From assembly GCA_019057385.1 (NCBI GenBank), contig JAHQJS010000005.1, forward strand, positions 105,481 through 169,480: 64,000 nt of DNA, given 5' to 3'. The position numbers were made by a program, and so were the translations under genes. The notes below the pieces were generated by a model. It did no database searches. It worked only from the letters and a program-made list of their open reading frames with translations, and was not told where the DNA came from. This stretch comes from Candidatus Borrarchaeum weybense. Its GTDB lineage: Archaea > Asgardarchaeota > Sifarchaeia > Borrarchaeales > Borrarchaeaceae. Position 1 is the stretch's first letter; the number at the start of each line of letters is the position of its first letter. Positions 54,606 to 63,394 of this stretch are shown here, one piece after another.

Positions 54606-55190
54606 TCAATAATAGACCCTATTCATTATGATTTTTCCTTTATCTGAAAATCTCACTCCTTCCATTTCCAGCAAGACCCGCTTCATTTTCACGCCACCTT
54701 GGTAACCCCCTAGACTACCGTCAGTTTTTACCGCTCGATGACATGGGATGATTATGGGAAAGGGGTTTCGAGCAAGAGCGTTACCTACTGCCCTCGCGCC
54801 ATTCGGGATTCCTATATATTCTGCAATTCGTTTGTAGGTACTGATCCAGCCTCTAGGTATCTCATATTCAGCAAGGATTACCCTTTTCTGTGTAGCATAA
54901 CATCTATCTAAATCGACTAAGTTTAAATCAAAATCTACTTTCTTGCCGTCTAAAAACATGAGGATCTTTTCACTAAGTTCTGTGATTAAGGGAGATGCCC
55001 CCGAATCAACTTGTTGAAAAGACGCTCGAACTTTATTTTCAGATGATGACTTTACATCGCTTAAAAATATCCTTTGGATAAGTATGCCCGATTGAATTTC
55101 TCTCCAAACAATGCTGATATTATCAAAAGGAGTAGAGAATATAGTGTAAAATATTTTCAATTCACATCGCCAATTTATAGTTTCTATCAC
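54606..55190 (-). CDS. ogt: Methylated-DNA--protein-cysteine methyltransferase
   Basis: About 194 residues. The active-site motif PCHRAV (in PFPIIIPCHRAVKTDGSLGG) contains the acceptor Cys, and GNALARNPF supplies the Asn hinge and arginine finger region. TYKRIAEYIGIPNGARAVG is the helix-turn-helix. It repairs O6-methylguanine by taking the methyl group once. The N-terminal start is unclear: GGAGGA lies directly before a GTG (55190), and a TTG 33 bases further in gives LKIFYTIFSTPFDNI. Confidence 0.92.
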   Translation of the reverse strand: MIETINWRCELKIFYTIFSTPFDNISIVWREIQSGILIQRIFLSDVKSSSENKVRASFQQVDSGASPLITELSEKILMFLDGKKVDFDLNLVDLDRCYATQKRVILAEYEIPRGWISTYKRIAEYIGIPNGARAVGNALARNPFPIIIPCHRAVKTDGSLGGYQGGVKMKRVLLEMEGVRFSDKGKIIMNRVYY

Positions 55191-55295
55191 TCCTCCAAAT
55201 ACTTTTACAAAATAAAGGGAAGCGTAGAATATGGTAAAAAGCTAGAAACTAAAGGTTTAATTCGATAATTAGAGATTGATACTTCCTTCAATATA

Positions 55296-56462
55296 CTAAA
55301 GGGTGAAGAAGAAAGTTGCACCTTTTCCCACTTCGCCTTCAGCCCAGACTCGGCCGCCATGCCGATGAATGATGCGTTTCACCGTAGCTAGACCAATGCC
55401 AATTCCCGAGAACTCATCTGCCGAGTGAAGACGCCGAAAGGCACTAAATAATTTATCAGCGTACGCCTTATCGAATCCAGCACCATTATCTCGTACAAAA
55501 TACACCCTTTTTCCCTTGGGCTTCGTAACACCAAATTCTATCTTTGCGTGTTGCTGCTTTCCCGTGAACTTCCAAGCATTTCCAAGAAGATTCTCAAGTA
55601 CTAACTGAAGAAGCCGCGAATCACCAGTAACTATCAGCCCTGGTGTGATGGTAAAATTCACCTGCCTCTCCGGTTGTCTCTCTTGAAGTTCGGTCACGAT
55701 TTTCTGTGCCATTTCACTCAGATCGACTTGCTTAAGGCGTATCTCGCTTCGTATCACCCGAGACAGTTCAAGCAACGCATCAATGATTTCAGCCATGCGT
55801 TGGGTTGCTATACGCACACGCTGGAGATAATCTTTACCTTGTGTATTCAGGTTTTCAGCGTAATCTTCCAATAGCGCTTGACTGAAACCGTCAATACTCC
55901 TAAGTGGAGCACGCAGATCGTGCGAGACAGAATAACTGAAGGACTCCAGTTCTTTGTTAAGGGCCTCCAGTTCAACAGTCTTTCGTTTCAAGTCCTCCTC
56001 TAATTGTTTTCGGTCCGTGATATCCTTAACTATTTCCAACATAGCTACGATATTTCCTTCTGCATCTCTTACAGGAGAACTTGAAAGGAGATTATGACGC
56101 AGTTTTCCATTAGGCATTACAATAGGCCGTTCCGCAAAAAGCATTTTTCCTTCATTAAAAACTGTTTCGATATAACAATCAGAACATGGCTCAGTTGATC
56201 TTTTATACACTTCATAACACTTCTTTCCGATGACATCTCCATAAAGATCTATTATTGGTTGATTTACCCAGATGATGTCGAAATTCTTATTTTGGACAGT
56301 GATGAGATCACCAATTCCTGTTAAAATAGCTCTGAGTTTTTCTTCCGATTCTATCAAAATCTTTGTTCTTTCCTCAACGAGCGGTTCCATATTTTTTGCA
56401 TTATTTTTTTTCAGTTCCTCATCCCGAGTAGGATCGTTGATGTCTTGATTCTGATCTGACAT
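55296..56462 (-). CDS. PAS-domain sensor histidine kinase
   Basis: 388 residues. A polar N-terminus leads to one PAS domain (about 45-150) with IWVNQPIIDLYGDVIGKKCY and a CSDCYIE cysteine pair. The HisKA dimerisation domain has the phospho-acceptor His in SYSVSHDLRAPLRSIDGFSQ. The HATPase domain has N-box LENLLGNAWKF, G1 VRDNGAGFD and G2 GIGIGLATVK. There are no membrane helices, so it is cytoplasmic. No response regulator is adjacent. GC content is higher than neighbours, and this type is mainly bacterial, suggesting transfer. GGAGGAGG precedes ATG 56462. Confidence 0.95.
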   Translation of the reverse strand: MSDQNQDINDPTRDEELKKNNAKNMEPLVEERTKILIESEEKLRAILTGIGDLITVQNKNFDIIWVNQPIIDLYGDVIGKKCYEVYKRSTEPCSDCYIETVFNEGKMLFAERPIVMPNGKLRHNLLSSSPVRDAEGNIVAMLEIVKDITDRKQLEEDLKRKTVELEALNKELESFSYSVSHDLRAPLRSIDGFSQALLEDYAENLNTQGKDYLQRVRIATQRMAEIIDALLELSRVIRSEIRLKQVDLSEMAQKIVTELQERQPERQVNFTITPGLIVTGDSRLLQLVLENLLGNAWKFTGKQQHAKIEFGVTKPKGKRVYFVRDNGAGFDKAYADKLFSAFRRLHSADEFSGIGIGLATVKRIIHRHGGRVWAEGEVGKGATFFFTL

Positions 56463-56704
56463 ATCTTAAACCTCCTCCTAAATCTGAAATATGGATTTGG
56501 AAAGTCACCTTGTCATAATGCAATAATATATTGATGTTTATCAACATATTATTTGCCAAATAACTATATATAAGTAGTTATATTTATAGTTTTTGCAAGA
56601 TTTTACTTTACAAAAGTAAAAATACTCAATACTATGAAATCGCATACTCCCAGGAGTTCTAGGATATACAGTAACTAGTTAAATACTAAAAAAGCCAAAA
56701 AAAG

Positions 56705-57364
56705 TTAAAGGTCTAATGCTGCAATCAGGGAATCAACGCCCTCTTCGGTTTTTGCGCTAGTCTTGATTACCTTTATTTCTGGGTTGATTGTAAGAGCGTC
56801 ACTCACCATTTCTTCTACATTTGCTTCTACTATCTCTGCTAAGTCCATTTTGTTAATAACCGCTACTTCTGAAAGCTTAAAGAGCAAAGGATGTTTTCGA
56901 ACGACATGATTTCCTTCAGTTACACTAACAACAGTAATTCGTGCATGTGCGCCCAGTATGAAGTCTGAAGGACAGATGAGATTACCTACATTTTCAATGA
57001 TGAGTAAATCCAAATTATCTAAATCAAGATCCTTAGCAACATCTCGAACGAAGCTTGCTGTCAACGCACATTCAGATGCGGTTTCAATCTGGATAGCTTG
57101 GACACCATGACTTCTAATACGAGTGGAATCAACGTCCGTTGCCATATCTCCTGCAATTGCTGCGATTTTGTACTTCGATTTAATTTTATCGATTAAAAGC
57201 TCTATAAGAGCCGTCTTTCCAGCACCAATTGCCCCAACCACATCAAGAACACGAATGCCCTTTTCATCAAATAACGCTCTATTTTGAGCAGCAATTCTAT
57301 TATTTGCTGCAATCAAACTTGCCTCAGCATCAGCAATTGAGATGCTTATTTCATGTTCGCCCAT
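56705..57364 (-). CDS. hypB: Hydrogenase nickel incorporation protein HypB
   Basis: 219 residues. The P-loop is GAIGAGKT (VVGAIGAGKTALIELLID); AIAGDMATDVDSTRIRSHG is the metal-site switch region; LLIIENVGNLICPSDF has the G3-equivalent and the metal Cys; NKMDL is G4. The GTPase loads nickel during [NiFe] hydrogenase maturation with HypA (45486-45863). It lacks a His-rich N-terminal store. GGTGAAAC precedes ATG 57364. Confidence 0.95.
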   Translation of the reverse strand: MGEHEISISIADAEASLIAANNRIAAQNRALFDEKGIRVLDVVGAIGAGKTALIELLIDKIKSKYKIAAIAGDMATDVDSTRIRSHGVQAIQIETASECALTASFVRDVAKDLDLDNLDLLIIENVGNLICPSDFILGAHARITVVSVTEGNHVVRKHPLLFKLSEVAVINKMDLAEIVEANVEEMVSDALTINPEIKVIKTSAKTEEGVDSLIAALDL

Positions 57365-57562
57365 CTAAAGTTTCACCTTCTTGTAACTGATAAAATCTAT
57401 TTTCATCATTATACATTTCCAAATACTCAAAGTTTTCTCTAAAAACTGTTCGGTAGCGGCGAGATTATGATTTTTTTTGGGAATTATATAGTCGTATCAA
57501 TAATTTATTGCATAACCTTTTTGAAAATTGCACAAATCAAGAACGAATCAAAGGTGATCTTC

Positions 57563-58687
57563 ATGAAATTTAAGCCCTTTGAGTTGGAACGATGGTTTGT
57601 TAAATACGAACATGATTGTGAGATCATGATGGGCGAGAGTGGAGTTAAACCGCTCACACTTAAAGAACTATTGGATTTGACTGGTAATTCTATCGATAAA
57701 GTTTTAGACACAAAACTAGGCTATGGTTGGAGTAATGGACTACCTAAGTTAAGGGAATTAATTGCTGAAGAATATGAGGAGTTAGATACAAATCACATTG
57801 TTGTAACAAATGGAGCGATAGAAGCAAATTTTATCATCTCTTACACACTTCTTGAGCCAAATTCTGAGGTTGTTACCTTTTTTCCAACATACGCGCAGCT
57901 TTGGCAAGTAGGAGAAAATTTGGGAGCCCGTGTAAAGAAATTGAGATTACTCATGGATAACAAGTACAAGCCAAATATTGACCAGTTAGCGGGTATGATT
58001 AGTGAAAACACCGATCTGATAATAATAAACTATCCAAACAATCCTTCTGGAGCCTGCATCGAAAAAACAGACTTGGAAGAAATATGCGCGCTTGCAGAGC
58101 AATATAACATCCCAGTTCTTTCGGATGAGATTTACAGAGGTTTAGAATATAAAACTACAGATCGTGCCCCTCCTGCTGCTGATTTATATGAAAATGCCAT
58201 TAGTGTAGCAGGGCTGTCTAAGGTTTACGGACTGCCAGGCCTAAGGATTGGTTGGCTCGCTTGCCAGAACAAAGAACTCCTTAAAAGAATTTGGTCATTT
58301 CGAGACTTCACCTCAATCTGCAATGGTGTTTTAAACGAAAAAGTGGCTGAAATAGCTCTAAAAAGCCGTGAAATTCTCCTCGAACGGGGGCGCAAGATAG
58401 CTGTTAAGAATTTTGAGATATTGAAACAGTGGGTTGACGATCATAGCGATGTAATTTCATGGGTTCCCCCTAAGGCTGCTGTATTGACTATGCTTATGTA
58501 TCACTTCGACATGGATTCTGAAACATTCTGTAAAGGGCTGGCTGAAGAACAAAGCGTATTTACTGCGCCAGGATCCTGTTTTGAAACTGAAAAGCAATTT
58601 AGAGTAGGTTTTGGATATGATACCGAAAGGCTTAAAGAAGGCTTGAAGAGACTTGGCGAGTATATCGCTTCATTAAAAGAACAATAA
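57563..58687 (+). CDS. PLP-dependent class I/II aminotransferase
   Basis: About 374 residues from ATG 57563 (GGTGAT upstream). The fold-type I motifs are LGYGWSNGLPKLRELIAEEY, NYPNNPSGACIEKTDLEEI, LSDEIYRGLEY and the PLP lysine in AGLSKVYGLPGLRIGW. A conserved C-terminal FRVGFGYD supplies the substrate-binding Arg. Substrate specificity cannot be told. It ends 28 bases before AHCY, so a role around methionine, homocysteine or aromatic amino acids is possible. Confidence 0.92.
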   Translation: MKFKPFELERWFVKYEHDCEIMMGESGVKPLTLKELLDLTGNSIDKVLDTKLGYGWSNGLPKLRELIAEEYEELDTNHIVVTNGAIEANFIISYTLLEPNSEVVTFFPTYAQLWQVGENLGARVKKLRLLMDNKYKPNIDQLAGMISENTDLIIINYPNNPSGACIEKTDLEEICALAEQYNIPVLSDEIYRGLEYKTTDRAPPAADLYENAISVAGLSKVYGLPGLRIGWLACQNKELLKRIWSFRDFTSICNGVLNEKVAEIALKSREILLERGRKIAVKNFEILKQWVDDHSDVISWVPPKAAVLTMLMYHFDMDSETFCKGLAEEQSVFTAPGSCFETEKQFRVGFGYDTERLKEGLKRLGEYIASLKEQ

Positions 58688-58715
58688 TGTTGAAAGAAAA
58701 AAGAGGATGAAAAAT

Positions 58716-60059
58716 ATGGTAACTACTGAAGTTGGTGATACTTTTGAAGTACGTGATCTTTCACTTGCAGAAGAAGGAAAAAACCTCATCGAATGGGCAG
58801 AATTACACATGCCGGTGCTTCGAAAAATTCGTGAACGTTTTATAAAGGAAAAACCTCTCCAAGACGTTCGAGTCGGTTGCTGTCTTCATATCACAAAAGA
58901 AACGGCAGTTTTAGGACAAACACTTAAAGCTGGAGGTGCAAAAGTTTTCCTCTGTGCATCAAATCCTTTAAGCACTACTGATGAAGTAGCTGCTGCATTA
59001 GCAGAAGAAGATGGCATTCACGTGTACGCGTGGAAATTTATGGATACTGAAGGTTACTACAGATCGATTTCCAATGTTATCAAGAATGAGCCCCACATTA
59101 GTGTTGATGACGGTGCCGACCTAGTTGGAATCTTGCATAAAATGAAAAGAGGAGAACAAGCCCCAGAGGTAGATATAGTAAAAAAGGTGTTAGGGGAAAG
59201 AATAGATTGGATTGATAATGTGTGGGCTGGTGCAGAAGAAACAACCACAGGTGTAATACGCCTTAGAGCGATGGCAGCGGACGGTGCAATGCTTTATCCT
59301 ATTCTTGCAACAAATGATACTCCAACAAAGTGGGATTATGATAATTATATCGGCACAGGTCAGAGCACAATTGACGGTGTTTTGAGAGCTACAGCAGATT
59401 TACTAGCTGGAAAGGTCTTTGTGGTTGCAGGGTATGGACGTTGTGGACGAGGAATAGCGATGAGAGCAAAGGGCATGGGCGCAAGACGTGTCATAATAGT
59501 AGAAGTAAAACCGCATAAGGTACTTACTGCCGCCCTTGAAGGCATGGATGTTATGCCAATAAAAGAGGCTGCTAAAGTAGGAGATATCTTTGTAACAGCA
59601 ACAGGTTGCAAGAACGTAATTGCACGGGAACATATGGAATTAATGAAAGATGGCGCAGTTCTAGCGAACTCTGGACACTTCAACGTGGAGATCGAAATAC
59701 CTGCGCTTGAAGAAATTGCTGTGGAAAAGAAAGAAATCCGCCCTCTTGTGAATCAGTATACATTAAAAGATGGTAGGAGGATTTTTCTATTAGCTGACGG
59801 ACGACTCGTCAACCTGGCTGCTGCGGAAGGACATCCATCTGAAGTTATGGACATGAGTTTTTCTGATCAAGCACTAGCGGTTGAGTGGATTTGCAAGAAT
59901 AAAGATGACCTTAAAAACAGAGGCGGAGTCGTTATTGACATTCCAAAAGAAATCGACAATCAAGTTGCTCAACTAAAGTGTGAAGTAATGGGTCTAAAGT
60001 ATGATCTACTAACGCAAGAGCAAGATAAGTATCTAAAAAGTTGGGACGAAGGTACATAG
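58716..60059 (+). CDS. ahcY: Adenosylhomocysteinase
   Basis: About 447 residues. It hydrolyses S-adenosylhomocysteine to adenosine and homocysteine. VGCCLHITKETAVLGQTLKA is the N-terminal signature; NDTPTKWDYDNYIGTGQSTI holds substrate residues; VVAGYGRCGRGIAMRAKGMG is the NAD-binding Rossmann loop; TATGCKNVI and NSGHFNVEIE follow. It lacks the C-terminal KPxxYRY tail of bacterial and eukaryotic enzymes, as usual in archaea. I prefer ATG 58716 because GAGG is adjacent to the ATG at 58707 but nine bases before this one. Confidence 0.96.
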   Translation: MVTTEVGDTFEVRDLSLAEEGKNLIEWAELHMPVLRKIRERFIKEKPLQDVRVGCCLHITKETAVLGQTLKAGGAKVFLCASNPLSTTDEVAAALAEEDGIHVYAWKFMDTEGYYRSISNVIKNEPHISVDDGADLVGILHKMKRGEQAPEVDIVKKVLGERIDWIDNVWAGAEETTTGVIRLRAMAADGAMLYPILATNDTPTKWDYDNYIGTGQSTIDGVLRATADLLAGKVFVVAGYGRCGRGIAMRAKGMGARRVIIVEVKPHKVLTAALEGMDVMPIKEAAKVGDIFVTATGCKNVIAREHMELMKDGAVLANSGHFNVEIEIPALEEIAVEKKEIRPLVNQYTLKDGRRIFLLADGRLVNLAAAEGHPSEVMDMSFSDQALAVEWICKNKDDLKNRGGVVIDIPKEIDNQVAQLKCEVMGLKYDLLTQEQDKYLKSWDEGT

Positions 60060-60096
60060 TGATTGCTTGTAACACCTCACACCTTCTTTTTCAATT

Positions 60097-62160
60097 TTAA
60101 GTTATTTTTGAACCTGGACGAAGAGGCCGATCAACTATTAGAAGGCCTAAAGCACCTGTTTGCGGATCTTCTGCTGCTAAGAGCATTCCATTAGATTTTA
60201 GGCCACGGATTTCTGCCGGTTTAAGATTAACTAGTACTATAATCTGTTTATTCACTAATTCTTCTGGTTTATAGTAGCCGATTAGTGATGAGACAATTTG
60301 CCGCGTTCCAAGCTCGGCACCTAGATCTACTTCCATGCGAATTAATTTTTCAGTACCTTCAACATGCTCTGCCACAACAACTTTTCCCACACGCATATCT
60401 AATGTTTTGAAGTCATCAAACGTAATGAGTGGAGTGGGTTCAGAAGGTTCAGATGGTTCAACTAGTGTTGCTTTTAACTTTTCTTCTTGAGCCTTTATTA
60501 TTTTGTCATCTATCTTGGCGAACAGGGGTTCAGGATCATCTACGATTTTATGCCCTGCTGAAAATCCTTCAAGGGCTGCGTCCCAGGTCTGTTCGTGCAC
60601 AGAATTCTCAAAACCCAGGGATTTCCACAATCTTTCTGCTACAAAAGGTAAGTATGGCTCCATAAAAATAGCAAGTGCTCTAACTACTTTTGCACACACA
60701 CCAAGCGTAGTTTTTGCCTTTTCTGGTGCCTCTTTTATCGCTTTCCATGGGGCTTTATCATTAAAGTATTTATTGCACTTATGCATGAAGTCCATGATGC
60801 TTGTTAAACCAGTACGGAGTTCAAAAGACTCTATACTTTTTTCAATATTCTTTTGTAGTTCACCAAGATGTTCTAAAAACTTGTTATCGGCTTCATCGAG
60901 ATCATTGATTTCTTGGACTACACTGTCAAAGAAGCGATTGGTAAAAGTAAGCGTTCTGTGAATGAAATTTCCGAGGTCTGAAACTAGTTCATTATTTACT
61001 TTTGTTTGATACTCTTTCCATTTGAAGTCCGCATCTTCAAGGAGATTAGAGTAACTTATCCAGTAATATCGTAAGGTGTCAGGATCAAAGTTGTCGAGGA
61101 ATTCAGTGAGTCCGACGTACCAGCCTCTACCTTTGGACATTTTGCGCCCCTCAAGATTTCCATATCCATATGTAGGAATTTTGGTAGGTACGCGATGGCC
61201 AGATCCCATAAGTTCAGTAGGCCAGAAAAGCGCATGATGGTACACTATTCCTTTTCCAATAAAATGAATTAATTCAGTATCTTTTTCCTCTGCAAGATCC
61301 TTTAGCCAAAATTCTTTCCATTTCGATTCATCTTTCGCTTCTTCGATTGCCCACTCGATTGTAGAAGTCTTGTAACCAAGAAAAGCGTCAAACCAGACAT
61401 AAATGACCTTTCCTTCAGCATCATCGAGGGGAACGGGAACACCCCAGTCTAAATCACGAGTTATACAGATATCTTCCAAGCCAGGTTCAAGATATTGCCC
61501 AATTAAATATTCCTTACCGTAAACTGGGAGCACATCTTCCTCTTCTAGCCATGTTCTTAATTTTTCTGCAAAATTTGAAAGTTTGAGATACCAGTGTTTG
61601 CTTACTTCAATTATTGTCGGAGATCCACACAATTTGCAATGTGGATAAAGTAATTCTCCCTCATGGAGAGCTCGACCACAACTGTCACATTCATCTCCTC
61701 GTGCGTGATCAAACCCGCAATAAGGACATTTTCCTTCTACATATCTATCTGGCAAGAATCTCTTATCATTAGGGCAATAGGGGAGCGAAAGGTCTTTCTC
61801 ATAGATGTGTCCGGCTTCATGTAGTTTTAAAAAAACGTCTTGAGTGTTTTCATAATGTAGTTTTCTACTTGTTCTTGAGAAATTATCAAAAGAAATGCCA
61901 AGGCGCTTGAAATCATTCACATCTTGCTCATAGTATTTCGTAGCCACCTCAATTGGCGTAACGCCCTCTTCCTCAGCCCGTATACTAATAGGTGTACCAT
62001 GTTCGTCAGTGCCACTTACAAACACTATCTCATGACCCTTTAATCTGCAATAACGAACATAAATATCTCCAGGGATATATGTACTCCGTGCATGAGCTAT
62101 ATGCAACTCAGAATTAGCGTATGGGAGAGCGCATGTCACGAGAATCTTTCTTTTTTTCAT
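60097..62160 (-). CDS. metG: Methionyl-tRNA synthetase with C-terminal tRNA-binding domain
   Basis: About 687 residues. The class I HIGH motif is HIAH (CALPYANSELHIAHARS) and KMSKS is KMSKG (EGRKMSKGRGWYV). The zinc insertion has CPNDKRFLPDRYVEGKCPYC and CDSCGRALHEGELLYPHCKL. The last 110 residues are an EMAP/Trbp111-type OB fold (FDDFKTLDMRVGKVVVAEHV; LKSNGMLLAAED). It forms a homodimer through that domain. ATG 62160 is preceded by a GGTGGTGG stretch. Confidence 0.97.
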   Translation of the reverse strand: MKKRKILVTCALPYANSELHIAHARSTYIPGDIYVRYCRLKGHEIVFVSGTDEHGTPISIRAEEEGVTPIEVATKYYEQDVNDFKRLGISFDNFSRTSRKLHYENTQDVFLKLHEAGHIYEKDLSLPYCPNDKRFLPDRYVEGKCPYCGFDHARGDECDSCGRALHEGELLYPHCKLCGSPTIIEVSKHWYLKLSNFAEKLRTWLEEEDVLPVYGKEYLIGQYLEPGLEDICITRDLDWGVPVPLDDAEGKVIYVWFDAFLGYKTSTIEWAIEEAKDESKWKEFWLKDLAEEKDTELIHFIGKGIVYHHALFWPTELMGSGHRVPTKIPTYGYGNLEGRKMSKGRGWYVGLTEFLDNFDPDTLRYYWISYSNLLEDADFKWKEYQTKVNNELVSDLGNFIHRTLTFTNRFFDSVVQEINDLDEADNKFLEHLGELQKNIEKSIESFELRTGLTSIMDFMHKCNKYFNDKAPWKAIKEAPEKAKTTLGVCAKVVRALAIFMEPYLPFVAERLWKSLGFENSVHEQTWDAALEGFSAGHKIVDDPEPLFAKIDDKIIKAQEEKLKATLVEPSEPSEPTPLITFDDFKTLDMRVGKVVVAEHVEGTEKLIRMEVDLGAELGTRQIVSSLIGYYKPEELVNKQIIVLVNLKPAEIRGLKSNGMLLAAEDPQTGALGLLIVDRPLRPGSKIT

Positions 62161-62432
62161 TGCCACCACCACAAGCCCCGTTCACTTATAACGAGGTTCT
62201 TGACTTACTTAATCTTTTTAATAGGTTTCAATAGGTACTATAACCGTAGATTAGACTTTTCATAAGATTCTTATCGCTTTATATCTATTGTGCATATAAT
62301 AGTTGTGTTTAGAGTTCTATTGAGAGGACTTTAGTTTGATGCATCTTGAATTCCTTAAAGAAGAAATTAGTATAAACTTAGAATACTGAATGGTTATCAT
62401 TAACTACACTTTCAAACTCGGGGCACTAAATA

Positions 62433-63119
62433 ATGGGATATCCACCACGTACACTTAAATCCAAAGTTCGCCTGAAAAGAGCTCTTCTTAGTTGTTATAA
62501 CAAAACTGGACTCGAAGGACTTGCAACAGTCCTTTCAAAAGAAGCAAATATCGAATTAATAGCATCTGGAGGTACAGCAAAACACCTGAAGATTGCAGGC
62601 ATGAAGGTAACATCAGTAGAAAAAATAACAAGTTTTCCAGAAATGCCTGGAGAACTAGTGAAAACAATTCACCCGATAATACACGCAGCGATTCTGGCAG
62701 AAATACCCACTTCAGGCGAATTGACAGAAAAAATAAATCCAGAACAATTGCAGTTTCTGGAAGCCCATGAAATCAAACCTATAGATTTAGTAGTTTGTAG
62801 TCTTTATCCTTTCAAGGAAACTGTCATAAAACAAAGTTCGATAGAAACTTGCCGAAGCCAAATTGATATAGGTGGCTCTGTGCTAATAAGAGCGGCTGCG
62901 AAAAATTATCCTCGCGTAGCAGTTCTTACAAACTCAGATCAGTACGAACATTTTCTAAGGCAGATCGAAAAGCAAGATTGGTGCACCACATTCGAACAAA
63001 GAATTGAACTTGCTAAACAAGCATTTCAAGTAATCGCAGAATATGAGTATCAAATCGCAAAGTTTATGGAAAATGTAAATCAAAATTTAGATCGTTCAAA
63101 ACAATTCTATCTAATATAA
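62433..63119 (+). CDS. purH: IMP cyclohydrolase (PurH N-terminal domain), stand-alone
   Basis: 228 residues covering only the methylglyoxal-synthase-like domain of PurH. RALLSCYNKTGLEGLATVLS, IELIASGGTAKHLKIAGMKV, GELVKTIHPIIHAAILAEI and IDIGGSVLIRAAAKNYPRVA match the bacterial domain well. It would close FAICAR to IMP. The AICAR transformylase half of bacterial PurH is absent; in archaea that step is often done by PurP. Many archaea instead use PurO for the cyclohydrolase step, so this domain is probably of bacterial-type descent. Confidence 0.9.
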   Translation: MGYPPRTLKSKVRLKRALLSCYNKTGLEGLATVLSKEANIELIASGGTAKHLKIAGMKVTSVEKITSFPEMPGELVKTIHPIIHAAILAEIPTSGELTEKINPEQLQFLEAHEIKPIDLVVCSLYPFKETVIKQSSIETCRSQIDIGGSVLIRAAAKNYPRVAVLTNSDQYEHFLRQIEKQDWCTTFEQRIELAKQAFQVIAEYEYQIAKFMENVNQNLDRSKQFYLI

Positions 63120-63180
63120 AAAAAGAAATAATCAATATTTAGTGAATTCCCAAAAGAGAAAAAATCTTGGAAAACTAAGC

Positions 63181-63394
63181 GAACTAATAATAATATTCAA
63201 TTGGTCCTCAAGCTTGCACTGGGGCTTGAGTTATTAGCAGACTAGTGATAGGTAACTAAGCAAGAAAGCCCATTCCTTCAGGGGTGGGATGAATTGTGGC
63301 AGTGTTCTTTTTCACTTTTATCACGTTCATCATGGTCTCCCTAATCGTTAAATAGTTCTGGTGGCTCTCTTAGTTATTACCAGAGGCTTCAACC
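63181..63394 (+). mobile_element. Left region of an IS605-type element
   Basis: Contains the hairpin CTCAAGC ... GCTTGAG (about 63206-63229) and GCCCATTCC TTCA GGGGTGGG (about 63270-63290), the kind of subterminal hairpins found at IS200/IS605 element ends. It leads directly into the TnpB gene. The exact boundary cannot be set without the right end. Confidence 0.5.
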
